A DNA stretch of 18,178 nt, taken from assembly GCA_964608895.1 (NCBI GenBank), contig CAZSPT010000013.1, forward strand, positions 1 to 18,178. Direction: 5' to 3'. This stretch comes from CAZSPT01 sp964608895. Its GTDB lineage: Bacteria; Patescibacteriota; Patescibacteriia; 2-01-FULL-39-33. The position numbers were made by a program, and so were the translations under genes. The notes under the pieces are model-generated. The model was not told where the DNA came from, ran no database searches, and saw only the letters and a program-made list of their open reading frames with translations. Positions 6,583-14,430 of this stretch are shown piece by piece (the first letter of the stretch is position 1; each line of letters begins with the position of its first letter).

Positions 6583-7662
6583 ATGACTGGAATTAAAAAA
6601 CTAATTTTTAATCTTCGCAAAATTTCGGCCAGTGAAAAAATTTTCCTGCTCCAGAATCTTTCAGTAATGACTAAAACCGGAATTTCTCTGGCTAACTCCT
6701 TGGAAACTCTCAGCAGTCAAACCACAAACAAAAAATTAGAATTTATTTTAACTGATTTGACCGCTAAAATAAAAAAGGGGCAAAGATTTTCCGAAAGTCT
6801 CGCTGATTATCAGGACGATTTCGGAAAATTGTTCGTTAATATGATTAAAGCCGGGGAAAAATCCGGCCAACTTGAAGAAGTTTTCTCCCAACTTCATATC
6901 CAAACCAAAAAAAACCACACTTTGAAGACAAAAGTTCGAAACGCTCTGATTTATCCGGCCACGATTTTTCTGGCAATGATTGGAATTGGAACCTTTATTA
7001 TTTTTTTTGTTCTGCCAAATATCACTTCCCTGTTTAAAGAGCTTAACGCTGAACTGCCGCTAGCCACCCGAATAATAATCACCTTAAGCGATTTTATCCA
7101 AAACAACGGATTGATAGTCTTGATTGGAATAGTGATTTTATCCGGCCTGGCGATTAAACTTATTCGGACAAAAATCGGCCAACGGATTTTTGACAAAATA
7201 ATCCTTAGAACGCCAATTGCCGGCGATATTGTTAAAAAAATAAACTTGGCCAGAATTTCAAGAACTTTAAGCTCACTTCTGGTAACCGACATCGCGATTA
7301 TGGAGGCCATTAATATCACCCGAGATGTCATCGGCAGCCCTTCCTACCAAGCCGCTCTCAAGGAAGCGGGCAAAAAGGTCAAACGAGGAGGAAAAATAGC
7401 CGAAGTCCTTGCCGGCTATCCCAAATTATTCCCGGCCAATATTATTCAAATTATCTCAGTCGGCGNNNNNNNNNNAGAAACCGGGAGCTTAGACGAGGTT
7501 TTAAAAAATTTAGCTGACTTTTACGAAGAAGAAGTTTTTGAAAAAATGGACGCTCTGCCGTCGCTGATTGAACCGATTTTAATTGTCGTAATCGGCCTGG
7601 CGGTCGCCGGAATCGCTTTCGCCGTGCTCAGTCCGATTTATTCCTTAAATCAAGCGATCTAA
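6583..7662 (+). CDS. pilC: Type IV pilus platform protein PilC (contains assembly gap)
   Basis: PilC/GspF is the polytopic inner-membrane platform that couples the PilB ATPase to pilin insertion. Two T2SSF-type repeats are visible. Repeat 1 starts with LQNLSVMTKTGISLANSLETL and includes MIKAGEKSGQLEEVF; repeat 2 has LARISRTLSSLL and IISVG...ETGSLDEVLKNLADFYEEEV. Membrane segments lie around residues 123-146 (ending LPNI), 180-197, and the C-terminal LIEPILIVVIGLAVAGIAF. The protein is slightly shorter at the N-terminus than typical 400-residue homologues. Ten N bases at 7466-7475 interrupt repeat 2 while the frame is kept on both sides. It is tightly linked to pilB. Confidence 0.93.
   Translation: MTGIKKLIFNLRKISASEKIFLLQNLSVMTKTGISLANSLETLSSQTTNKKLEFILTDLTAKIKKGQRFSESLADYQDDFGKLFVNMIKAGEKSGQLEEVFSQLHIQTKKNHTLKTKVRNALIYPATIFLAMIGIGTFIIFFVLPNITSLFKELNAELPLATRIIITLSDFIQNNGLIVLIGIVILSGLAIKLIRTKIGQRIFDKIILRTPIAGDIVKKINLARISRTLSSLLVTDIAIMEAINITRDVIGSPSYQAALKEAGKKVKRGGKIAEVLAGYPKLFPANIIQIISVGXXXXETGSLDEVLKNLADFYEEEVFEKMDALPSLIEPILIVVIGLAVAGIAFAVLSPIYSLNQAI
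7466..7475. other. Assembly gap (10 N) inside pilC
   Basis: A run of ten N bases sits between codons for V-G and E-T-G. PilC family members read VGEETG or VGEKTG here, so only one real base appears to be missing (GGC-GNA-GAA). The run is probably a fixed-size scaffold placeholder, and the four X residues it creates are artefactual. Confidence 0.9.
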
Positions 7663-7730
7663 AAATCAAGCGGACTAAACTAAATAATTCTTAAACCGGT
7701 CGGTCGGCGGCCCCTGATAACTAAACCTTT

Positions 7731-8177
7731 ATGGCAAACCAGAAAAAAACCGGCGGCTTCACTCTAATGGAAATCGTCACTGTTTTGGCGATTATCGGTC
7801 TGATCAGCGCCATCAGCTTTCCAATTTATCTCCAGCTCCAGCCAAAACTCGCCTTAGACGGCCAGACAAAAGATTTAGTCTCCGACCTTCGCTGGACCCA
7901 GCAATTGGCTGTTACCCGCCAAGCGGTTTATCAAACGGTTTTCAATATTTCTGAAAACAGCTATCTAATAAAAAAAAGCGGCTCTTCAGAAATCCTTAAG
8001 AGCGTCAATTTTAATTCAAAAGTTGGCCTAAACTCAATCACCGGTCTAACCGACGACACCGCCGCTTTTACTCCGACCGGAGCGGCGGTTGAGTCCGGCA
8101 ATATTATTTTGGAAAACAGCCAGGAGGAAACCAAAACAATTCTAATTAAGCCTTCGGGATATGTCAGAATCCAATAA
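7731..8177 (+). CDS. FimT/GspH-like minor prepilin
   Basis: A prepilin with a short basic leader and a class-III signal: the prepilin peptidase site is Gly9-Phe10 in TGGFTLMEI, with the +5 glutamate at 14. The hydrophobic N-terminal helix (VTVLAIIGLISAISFPIYLQL) follows. The 148-residue length and the SDLRWTQQLAVTRQ segment after the helix fit the GspH/FimT type, minor pilins that prime pilus assembly. It starts 68 bases after pilC, with no obvious promoter or terminator in the gap, and overlaps the next gene by 17 bases. The product would be processed by a PilD peptidase encoded elsewhere. Confidence 0.85.
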   Translation: MANQKKTGGFTLMEIVTVLAIIGLISAISFPIYLQLQPKLALDGQTKDLVSDLRWTQQLAVTRQAVYQTVFNISENSYLIKKSGSSEILKSVNFNSKVGLNSITGLTDDTAAFTPTGAAVESGNIILENSQEETKTILIKPSGYVRIQ

Positions 8178-8586
8178 CAATCAAGGTTTTAGTCTGATTG
8201 AAACAATGGTCGCGATGCTTATCTTAACCATTGGAATTTTGGCGATCGCGAAAATCTTTCCATTGGCGACTCAAATAAGCAAAGGAAATGAGCGAGTCAC
8301 TGTCGCCGTCAATCTCGCCCAGGCAAAAATTGAAGAAATTACCGCCCTTGACTATAACGAACTTGAAATTGGCACAATTGAACCGAAATCTCGGCTGGCC
8401 GAAGATTCAGAAAATCCCTTTTATCAATACCAGCGCCAGACCGAAGTTGTATATGTTGACGAGGATATCAATCCGACTGGCGATAATTCCGGCCTAAAAA
8501 AAATAACTGTAACCGTTTTTTGGACCAGTCCGCTGGTCTTTACTGAAAAAAACCTTGAAATATCCACTTTAATCAGCCAGCAATGA
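8161..8586 (+). CDS. PilV-like minor prepilin
   Basis: A 141-residue prepilin. The cleavage site is Gly9-Phe10 in NNQGFSLIETMVAMLI, with glutamate at +5, followed by a hydrophobic helix. The segment LAQAKIEEITALDYNEL is typical of PilV/GspI-type minor pilins, which place the sequence A-R/Q-x-K-I-E-E-L at this position. The C-terminal half has a KKITVTVFW strand, also usual in this family. It overlaps the upstream gene by 17 bases and the downstream gene by ATGA, so the minor pilin genes are translationally coupled. Confidence 0.85.
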   Translation: MSESNNNQGFSLIETMVAMLILTIGILAIAKIFPLATQISKGNERVTVAVNLAQAKIEEITALDYNELEIGTIEPKSRLAEDSENPFYQYQRQTEVVYVDEDINPTGDNSGLKKITVTVFWTSPLVFTEKNLEISTLISQQ

Positions 8587-9155
8587 GCAAAATTAAAAAA
8601 AATCAATCCGGGTTTACTTTAGTGGAGACAGTCGTCACCATCACGATTGGAGTTTTAATTATTCTGGCTTTGGCCGGCAGCTATTTTTTAAGCCAGGAAA
8701 TCTACCTTGAAAATTCAAACAAAACCGAAATTATCCAAAACGGCCGGGTAATTCTTGACCAGCTAACCCGGGAAATCCGGCAAACTCGAGAAATTATCAC
8801 CGAACTGCCGGAAACAACCGACGATCCTGAAAGCCTTCCGGAAGAAATTCTTTTCCAGAACGGCCATAACGCTACGGAAATCAGTTATATCCGCTATTAT
8901 CTTGACGGCAGCGACATCCGCCGCCAAGAAATAATCTATTATTTTGAATCCAACCCGGACGAATATGTCTATCAATACGCCAGCGACCAAGAAGGTAATC
9001 CTCCGATAATGGAAGTCCTTGAAGATCAGTTAATAGGAGAATATCTCAGCGACCTTGAATTTTGGGGCAACAGTTTAATCAATATCAATATCTATCTGGC
9101 GAAAAAAGGCCAGACTCAAATTATCAACACTGCAATATGCGGCCGAAACCTCTAA
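8583..9155 (+). CDS. PilW/GspJ-like minor prepilin
   Basis: A 190-residue prepilin with cleavage site Gly10-Phe11 in NQSGFTLVETVVTITIGV and glutamate at +5. The membrane helix continues to about residue 34. Downstream, NGRVILDQLTREIRQTREI is the characteristic amphipathic stretch of PilW/PulJ proteins. The C-terminal domain is rich in Tyr, Asp and Glu. The start overlaps the PilV-like stop as ATGA. The 3' end overlaps the PilX-like start by 19 bases. Confidence 0.83.
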   Translation: MSKIKKNQSGFTLVETVVTITIGVLIILALAGSYFLSQEIYLENSNKTEIIQNGRVILDQLTREIRQTREIITELPETTDDPESLPEEILFQNGHNATEISYIRYYLDGSDIRRQEIIYYFESNPDEYVYQYASDQEGNPPIMEVLEDQLIGEYLSDLEFWGNSLININIYLAKKGQTQIINTAICGRNL

Positions 9156-10357
9156 TCCCCTCCTCCAAACCGGGCTTTGCCTTAGTAAGCGCTTTAATAA
9201 TTATGGCGGCACTGCTTTTAATCAGCGGTTATTTGGCTGATTTAATGTTTACTGAATCAAAAATCGCCGCCAGCCAGTCAGCGGCCGTCAAAGCTTACTA
9301 TCTGGCCGAAAGCGGAATCGCCGAAGCGATTTGGCGGATTAAATACGACCAAACCTGGAAGGACAATTTTGAAAATAATCCCGACTGGACGATTGACTAC
9401 CGGCGGGAATCAGTCCTTTATTCCAACGGCTCCTATCAAATCCAGCTGAACAACACTGGGCTGGCCAAAGCGGAAATTATCGCCACCGGCTTTTTTGAGA
9501 GAAACGAAGGAACCGCTCAGCGAATCGTCAAAACGATTGTTTATAAAGGACTAAGTGAAACAATTATCGGCGATGCCGGAGAATTCGCCGACGGCGACAT
9601 TAATATTTCCGGCTCAGTGATGAATATCTACAACGGAAGTATGGCCTCAAATAAGGATATTGATTTGGACTTTTGGAGTACCGCCAATGTTGACAACGAA
9701 GTTCGGGCGGCCGGAAATGTTTCAATAGACTGGAGTTCAACGGTTAATGCTTCGGAAATTCTTGAAGGAATTGACCCGGTTCCAATGCCGGCAATTTCCT
9801 TCAGCAACCCCGACGACCCCAACTCCTATCTCAACCAAGCCGACGCCATCTACACCGAAGAACAGTTTGAAAACCTTCTCTGGGATAATCAAAATCTTGT
9901 CTTAGAGGGAATAACTTATGTCAGCGGCGACATTGACATTAAAGGCGGCCAAAATCTAACCGTCAATGGCTTGTTAGTCTCTGAAGGAAACATTGAAGTC
10001 GGCAAAAACACCTTTTTTTGCTGCTGGGGACTGCGTTGCGATCAGTCTAATGTCACTATCAATCAAACCTCAAGCACTTCGCCAGCCGGTCTGCTTGCCA
10101 ACGGCCGAATTGATTTTGAACTCTGCCTTAATGATTTTCTGGCCGAAGGATTAATCTACGCCCATGACCGAATCAGTATACTGAGCATGCCGGGTAATTT
10201 TGAAATTGTTGGCGGCCTAATCGGTTGGGAAATGAACTTATCCAGTATTTGGCAGGGTATTTCAGTCACCTTTAATAATGGAATAATTAATTATACTCTC
10301 GGCGATCCGAACTTTTCACCAATTGTCACTATTGAACATTGGGAAGAACAGTATTAA
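9137..10357 (+). CDS. PilX-like minor pilin with long beta-rich C-terminus
   Basis: I use ATG 9137 rather than an upstream in-frame ATG at 9062, because the segment from 9137 gives a short basic leader before the pilin helix KPGFALVSALIIMAALLLIS. This is PilX_N-type: it lacks the +5 glutamate, as PilX and GspK proteins do. The conserved KAYYLAESGIAEAIWRI follows the helix. The 406 residues are about twice the length of classic PilX. The second half (roughly 135-400) has repeated short strands such as INISGSVMNIYNG, DIDIKGGQNLTVNGLLVSEGNIEVG, suggesting a beta-helix or solenoid. It has cysteines 295, 296 and 301 in CCWGLRC. It ends the first pilus transcript unit. Confidence 0.8.
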   Translation: MRPKPLIPSSKPGFALVSALIIMAALLLISGYLADLMFTESKIAASQSAAVKAYYLAESGIAEAIWRIKYDQTWKDNFENNPDWTIDYRRESVLYSNGSYQIQLNNTGLAKAEIIATGFFERNEGTAQRIVKTIVYKGLSETIIGDAGEFADGDINISGSVMNIYNGSMASNKDIDLDFWSTANVDNEVRAAGNVSIDWSSTVNASEILEGIDPVPMPAISFSNPDDPNSYLNQADAIYTEEQFENLLWDNQNLVLEGITYVSGDIDIKGGQNLTVNGLLVSEGNIEVGKNTFFCCWGLRCDQSNVTINQTSSTSPAGLLANGRIDFELCLNDFLAEGLIYAHDRISILSMPGNFEIVGGLIGWEMNLSSIWQGISVTFNNGIINYTLGDPNFSPIVTIEHWEEQY

Positions 10358-10378
10358 TTAAACCTTTTCTTAATTTAT

Positions 10379-10387
10379 TGATATAAT
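10379..10387 (+). promoter_or_regulatory. Extended -10 promoter for a leaderless pilM transcript
   Basis: TATAAT at 10382-10387 is preceded by TGA, an extended -10. The distance to the pilM ATG at 10394 is six bases, the usual distance from a -10 box to the transcription start, so transcription should begin at or next to the start codon. The -35 region is not recognisable. Confidence 0.55.
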
Positions 10388-10393
10388 AAAACC

Positions 10394-11464
10394 ATGGGAT
10401 TTTTTGTTGACCAAGAACAAGCTTTCGGCCTGGATATTTCCAATCGCTGCCTCCGGCTCATCCAGTTGAAAAAAGGACGGAAAACCTCCGTCAAATTTTA
10501 TAATCAAATCAAACTTCCGCCAGACTGTATCCAGCAGGGTGAAATAAGCCAACCGAAAATTTTTATTGACAACCTTAAAAAACTCCTAAAAACCAAACAA
10601 GGCCGAGGCCAGCTAGCCGAAGAAGTCGTTGCCGTCCTGCCGGAAACCAAAACTTTTATGAAAGTCTTGGAAATCCCCAAAGAAAAAGAAAAAAATATCC
10701 CGGAAAAGATAAAAAAAATCCTACCCGAACAGATTCCGATTAATCCTGAAGAAATTTATTTTGATTGGCAAATCATCAGTCAGAAAAAATCCCGCCAAAC
10801 CGTTTTAGTCGGGGTTTCGCCGAAAAAAATCGTCAATTCCTATCTTGAAATTCTTTCCCAAGCCGGCCTGACTCCAATTGTTTTGGAAATTGAGCCGGCG
10901 GCGATCGCTCGAACTCTTTTCGGCTCTGAACCTCAGTCAGAAGCCTCAATTATCATTGACATCGGAGCCAGCCGAACCGGCTTATTCCTTTACGACCGCC
11001 AAACAGTCAAATTCACTATCAGTCTTCCGATTTCCGGAAACAAAATTACTGAAATTATCAGCGAAACCCTGGATTTGGAAAAACCAAAAGCCGAACAGGC
11101 AAAAATCGTCTGCGGCCTTGACCGCCAGAAATGTCAAGGTGCTCTTTTGGAAATTTTTCAGGAAACAATCAATCAATTGACCCGGGAAATAACTAAGGCA
11201 ATAAACTTTTACCAGACTAATTTTTCCGAAACCCAAAAAGTCACTAAAATAATTCTAACCGGCGGCGGAGCAAATTTCATCAATATCAGCGAAGTTCTTC
11301 AAGAAAAACTGGGTATTCCGATTACGCTGAGCCAACCCTGGAAAAAAATTGAGAATCCCGCTCCTGATTACTTTACTCCCGAACGCTCCCAATCTTTTAT
11401 CCCGGCGCTCGGCCTCGCCTTAAGAGGGCTTGACCCGAAAACTTTTTACAATTATTCGCTATGA
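10394..11464 (+). CDS. pilM: Type IV pilus assembly protein PilM
   Basis: PilM is a cytoplasmic actin-like ATP-binding protein that docks on the N-terminal tail of PilN and links the assembly motor to the alignment complex. The 356 residues match the family. The N-terminus FGLDISNRCLRLIQLKK is the first phosphate-binding hairpin, and VVAVLPETKTFMKVLEIPK follows. The second phosphate loop is DIGASRTGLFLYD near residue 189, and the nucleotide-binding loop is LTGGGANF with Gly290-292. The C-terminal FIPALGLALRG is also typical. No ribosome binding site is seen, consistent with a leaderless transcript. The last four bases overlap the pilN start (ATGA). Confidence 0.93.
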   Translation: MGFFVDQEQAFGLDISNRCLRLIQLKKGRKTSVKFYNQIKLPPDCIQQGEISQPKIFIDNLKKLLKTKQGRGQLAEEVVAVLPETKTFMKVLEIPKEKEKNIPEKIKKILPEQIPINPEEIYFDWQIISQKKSRQTVLVGVSPKKIVNSYLEILSQAGLTPIVLEIEPAAIARTLFGSEPQSEASIIIDIGASRTGLFLYDRQTVKFTISLPISGNKITEIISETLDLEKPKAEQAKIVCGLDRQKCQGALLEIFQETINQLTREITKAINFYQTNFSETQKVTKIILTGGGANFINISEVLQEKLGIPITLSQPWKKIENPAPDYFTPERSQSFIPALGLALRGLDPKTFYNYSL

Positions 11465-12003
11465 TTACTTTGAATCTGCTCACTCCCGAGCAAAAGAAAA
11501 AACTAAAAACTAAAAAAATATACCTCTCGCTTAAAGAAACGGTAATGCTGATTCTTTTATTTACTTCAATTATCGGCATTATGCTGATTGCCGCCCGCTA
11601 TGTTCTGGAGCAACAGCTGGCCTACTTAATTGAAAAAAACGCCACCGTCATCACTAAAAGTCAAGAAACTAGCAAAAAAATAGCCAGCGTCAACGAAAAA
11701 ATAGAAACCGCCGATATAATCCAAAAAAATTTCCAAAACTGGTCAATTTTCTTTATTGAGCTGGCGGAAATTACTCCGAAAAATATTTCTTACGATTTTC
11801 TGAAAATCTACCGCCAGCAAGCAACAATTGAATTAGAAGGAAGCGCCAAAACCCGTCAGGATCTTCTTGCTCTCCAAAAAAATCTCCAAAATTCAAACAT
11901 TTTTAAAAAAGTCAATCTTCCCTTGAGCGATCTGCTCGCCAAAACCGACAATCATTTTAGAATTCGGGCTGAACTTGATCTGGCGGCCCTGCCCGAAAAA
12001 TAA
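11461..12003 (+). CDS. pilN: Type IV pilus assembly protein PilN
   Basis: PilN is a bitopic inner-membrane protein. It opens with ITLNLLTPEQKKKL, the short cytoplasmic motif (xxxNLLP-like) by which PilN binds PilM. One membrane segment follows at about residues 27-46, then a coiled-coil with many Lys and Glu and a small alpha/beta domain (ISYDFLKIYRQQATIELEG) ending in FRIRAELDL. At 180 residues it is of normal size. It overlaps pilM by four bases and is followed by pilO after eight bases. Confidence 0.88.
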   Translation: MITLNLLTPEQKKKLKTKKIYLSLKETVMLILLFTSIIGIMLIAARYVLEQQLAYLIEKNATVITKSQETSKKIASVNEKIETADIIQKNFQNWSIFFIELAEITPKNISYDFLKIYRQQATIELEGSAKTRQDLLALQKNLQNSNIFKKVNLPLSDLLAKTDNHFRIRAELDLAALPEK

Positions 12004-12011
12004 TTCCGGCA

Positions 12012-12551
12012 ATGAATCATTTTCAACAAAAAATAATTATCACAATAATTTCAATTCTAACAGTCTTCGCTGGAATTATTGTTTTTATTATCTATCCTTC
12101 AGTTAAAGAAATTTCCACTATTAAGCGGGAAATAATCCAAGAAAAAATTGAGCTTGAACAAAAACTCGCCCTAGGCCTGAATCTTAAAGAAATTTCCCGG
12201 AAGCTTGAAGCAATTAAAAATTCTCTCAGCCAGCTGGACAAAATTTTTATCGCCGAAGGCGCCGAGCTTGAATTTGTCAGCCAATTGGAAAACATTGCTC
12301 AAAAAGAAGAAATTATCCTTAATATTGAATCAGATTTTCAAGGAGAAAAAATCGCCGATCACTTAAAAGCAGTTAACTTGGAAATTAATTGGCTCGGAAA
12401 TTATCGCCAGTCAATAGGCTTTCTCCGACGGCTGGAAATTTTTCCCGGTTATTACAACCCAAAAATTCTGATTTTTTCCAAAAAAAACGCCCCGGAAGGG
12501 AATCTAAACGTTCAACTGCTTGGAAAAATATATCTTCAAACAAAAGAATAA
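12012..12551 (+). CDS. pilO: Type IV pilus assembly protein PilO
   Basis: This 179-residue protein has the PilO layout: a short cytoplasmic start, one membrane helix (about residues 7-28), a long coiled coil (SVKEISTIKREIIQEKIELEQKL to about residue 75), and a small ferredoxin-like domain. That domain has LEFVSQLENIAQKEEIILNIE and YRQSIGFLRRLEIFPGYYN. PilO pairs with PilN in the periplasmic or extracytoplasmic face of the alignment complex. The call rests on architecture and on its position directly after pilN; the primary sequence is poorly conserved in this family. Confidence 0.82.
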   Translation: MNHFQQKIIITIISILTVFAGIIVFIIYPSVKEISTIKREIIQEKIELEQKLALGLNLKEISRKLEAIKNSLSQLDKIFIAEGAELEFVSQLENIAQKEEIILNIESDFQGEKIADHLKAVNLEINWLGNYRQSIGFLRRLEIFPGYYNPKILIFSKKNAPEGNLNVQLLGKIYLQTKE

Positions 12552-12565
12552 TTTTTTTTTAAATC

Positions 12566-12964
12566 ATGAAAGCCAAACCAAAAGCGGCCCCAAAAACTCC
12601 GGTTTTAAAAACTCCGGTTAAAAAAATCAGGCAATTTAGCCTGAAAAATTTGAAACTGAACATTTTTTGGATAATCCGCTGTTCCCGGCCGCTAATTTTT
12701 TCAATAATTGTCGTCAGTATTTTAATTTTGATGAATTTTTTGTATCAAAATGTCTATCAAACCATCAGCCAAGCCGAACAACTAACTAAACTAAAAAAAG
12801 AAGTTTCAAAAACCCCCTTAAAAACAGAAATTTTTCAGGCAGTGGTCGCGAAAATGGCTAAAAAAACCGCTGAATTTTCCCAGCCGATTCCGACTAAATT
12901 AAACGACCCGTTTAATCCGGCGCCGGCCCAAAAATCTTCCGAAGAAACGCCGGTTGAAAATTAG
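12566..12964 (+). CDS. Small bitopic membrane protein in the pilP position
   Basis: A 132-residue protein of unknown family, last in the pilM-N-O unit. The first 40 residues are strongly basic and Pro/Lys rich (KAKPKAAPKTPVLKTPVKK) and should be cytoplasmic. One membrane helix lies at about 44-61 (FSIIVVSILILMNFL), followed by a short helical stretch and a Pro-rich tail with NDPFNPAPA. PilP lipoproteins carry a DPF motif before their beta-domain, so this may be a reduced PilP-like partner of PilN-PilO. There is no lipobox and no beta-domain, so the name is not given. The RBS region is A/T rich without a clear Shine-Dalgarno site. Confidence 0.6.
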   Translation: MKAKPKAAPKTPVLKTPVKKIRQFSLKNLKLNIFWIIRCSRPLIFSIIVVSILILMNFLYQNVYQTISQAEQLTKLKKEVSKTPLKTEIFQAVVAKMAKKTAEFSQPIPTKLNDPFNPAPAQKSSEETPVEN

Positions 12965-12974
12965 CCGGGCACCT

Positions 12975-12995
12975 TGAGTTAAAAAAATAAACTCA
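12975..12995. terminator. Weak hairpin between convergent genes
   Basis: TGAGTT (12975-12980) and AACTCA (12990-12995) could form a six-pair stem with an A/T-rich loop in the 34-base gap between the pilus operon and nifS. There is no proper T run on either strand, so termination here is doubtful. Confidence 0.25.
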
Positions 12996-12998
12996 GAA

Positions 12999-14180
12999 TC
13001 AAAATGGGGAAATCTTCCTCATTTTTTTAACCGCCGCCGCCAGCTCTTTGACTAAAACATCAATTTCTTTTTTAGTGGTGGTTCGACTAAGAGTAATTCG
13101 GAGACTGCCGTGAGAACGCTCCGGCTTGATTCCCAAAGCGGTTAAAACATGGGAGGGCTTCAAACTGCCGGAAGCGCAGGCCGAACCGCTTGAAACCGCG
13201 ATGCCTTGATCCGACAAAAAAAGAACCAAGCTCTCCCCTTCAACCCGGTCAATTAAAAGAAAGGCGTTTCCGGGAACTTTTTTCCGGGAATCACCGACTG
13301 TTTTGAAGCCAGTAATTTTTTTCTTTATTTCTTTAAGAAAATAATCCCGAAGTCCGGTAATTCGGCGATTAGCCCGAATAGTCGTTTTTAGAGAAAGAAG
13401 CTCAACCGCCCGACCGAGGCCGACAATACTCGGAGTGTCGTAAGTGCCTCCGCGATAACCCGACTGCTGGCCGCCGCCTTGAATCAACGGAGCAAGCGGA
13501 ACGCCAGTCCGAACATAAAGACCGCCAATTCCCTTAGGACCGTAAATTTTGTGCCCGGAAAAAGAAAGCAAATCAACTCCAAGCCGTTCAACCCGGCAAT
13601 CGCAATAGTTAAGAGCTTGAGCGGCGTCGCTGTGGAAATAAATTTTTTGAGACCGGCGGCGGTTAGCCGCTTTAATTACCCGGCTGAGCCGGGCGATCGG
13701 CTGAATCGTCCCAATTTCATTATTGACATACATTATTGAAACCAAAGCGGTATTCGGTCCAATTTCCTTAGCTAAATCAGCCGGCCGGACCACTCCCCGG
13801 GAATCAACCGGAAGATAAGAAACTAAAAGACCTTGACGTTCAAGCTCCCGAATTGGCGCCAAAATCGCCTTATGCTCAATTTTAGAAGTAATTAAATGAA
13901 TTTTTTTTAAAGACCGCTTTTTTTTAATCAAACCGCCGACAATTCCTTGAAGCGCCCAATTGTCGCTTTCGGTCGCCCCGGAAGTAAAAAAAATTTCCGA
14001 TTTTTGGCAACCAAAAAAATCAGCCAAAATTTCAGCCGACCAATCAACCGCCAGCCGGCTCTCGCGTCCGAACCAATGAAGCGAAGAAGCGTTTCCATAG
14101 CGCCGGGAAAAATAAGGAAGCATTGCCTTTAGAACCCGCTGATCCACTTCAGTAGTGGCGGCATTATCAAGATAAATCAT
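12999..14180 (-). CDS. nifS: Cysteine desulfurase (NifS/IscS family)
   Basis: A PLP enzyme that takes sulfur from L-cysteine as a persulfide and passes it to the IscU scaffold. The 393-residue sequence starts with MIYLDNAATTEVD and has the YGNASSLHWFGR and FTSGATESDN motifs. It also has His103 in SKIEHKAIL, Asp185 and Gln188 in HSDAAQA, the PLP lysine Lys211 in SFSGHKIYGPKG, and the catalytic Cys335 in SSGSACASGS. The short mobile loop with SSGSACxSG is the class-I (IscS/NifS) type. The substrate segment reads RGGTYDTPSIVGLG where RSGTxNVP-like sequence is more common. It starts two bases after the nfu stop, so it is almost certainly co-transcribed with nfu and iscU. It ends facing the pilus operon. 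Confidence 0.95.
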   Translation of the reverse strand: MIYLDNAATTEVDQRVLKAMLPYFSRRYGNASSLHWFGRESRLAVDWSAEILADFFGCQKSEIFFTSGATESDNWALQGIVGGLIKKKRSLKKIHLITSKIEHKAILAPIRELERQGLLVSYLPVDSRGVVRPADLAKEIGPNTALVSIMYVNNEIGTIQPIARLSRVIKAANRRRSQKIYFHSDAAQALNYCDCRVERLGVDLLSFSGHKIYGPKGIGGLYVRTGVPLAPLIQGGGQQSGYRGGTYDTPSIVGLGRAVELLSLKTTIRANRRITGLRDYFLKEIKKKITGFKTVGDSRKKVPGNAFLLIDRVEGESLVLFLSDQGIAVSSGSACASGSLKPSHVLTALGIKPERSHGSLRITLSRTTTKKEIDVLVKELAAAVKKMRKISPF

Positions 14181-14182
14181 AA

Positions 14183-14407
14183 TTAAACGGCGATTATTTC
14201 CTTGACCGACGGTATTTTTTCTTTGACAATCCGGCCAATTCCCTGATTTAAAGTGGTTTTGGCCATCGGGCAGCCAAGGCAGGCGCCGGCCAACTCAATT
14301 TTCAAAACTCCGGTTTCAGGCTGAAAGCTCACAAATTTAACATCTCCTCCGTCTTGTTGGAGATGAGGACGAATTTCCGCCAAAACCGCTTTTATTTTTT
14401 CTTCCAT
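14183..14407 (-). CDS. nfu: NifU C-terminal domain (Nfu) Fe-S carrier
   Basis: A 74-residue stand-alone Nfu domain. It binds a labile [4Fe-4S] cluster between two subunits and passes it to target apoproteins. LQQDGGDVKFV and the CxxC motif GACLGCPMA (Cys43 and Cys46) are diagnostic, and the C-terminus IPSVKEIIAV is typical. It lies between iscU and nifS on the same strand, 23 bases after iscU and two before nifS. In this order the three genes look like the separated parts of NifU plus NifS. Confidence 0.93.
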   Translation of the reverse strand: MEEKIKAVLAEIRPHLQQDGGDVKFVSFQPETGVLKIELAGACLGCPMAKTTLNQGIGRIVKEKIPSVKEIIAV

Positions 14408-14430
14408 AAAAATTAATTATTATTTCTTAG

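Noticed and set aside
9062..9136. Upstream in-frame ATG for the PilX-like gene
   Set aside because: It would place 25 residues inside the PilW-like coding sequence and give an overlong leader before the pilin helix; ATG 9137 fits the family better.
11461..11464. Possible TGA recoding (code 25)
   Set aside because: TGA ends pilM in a normal ATGA overlap and also ends nifS and a lipoprotein gene at the expected family lengths, while no conserved gene contains an internal TGA.
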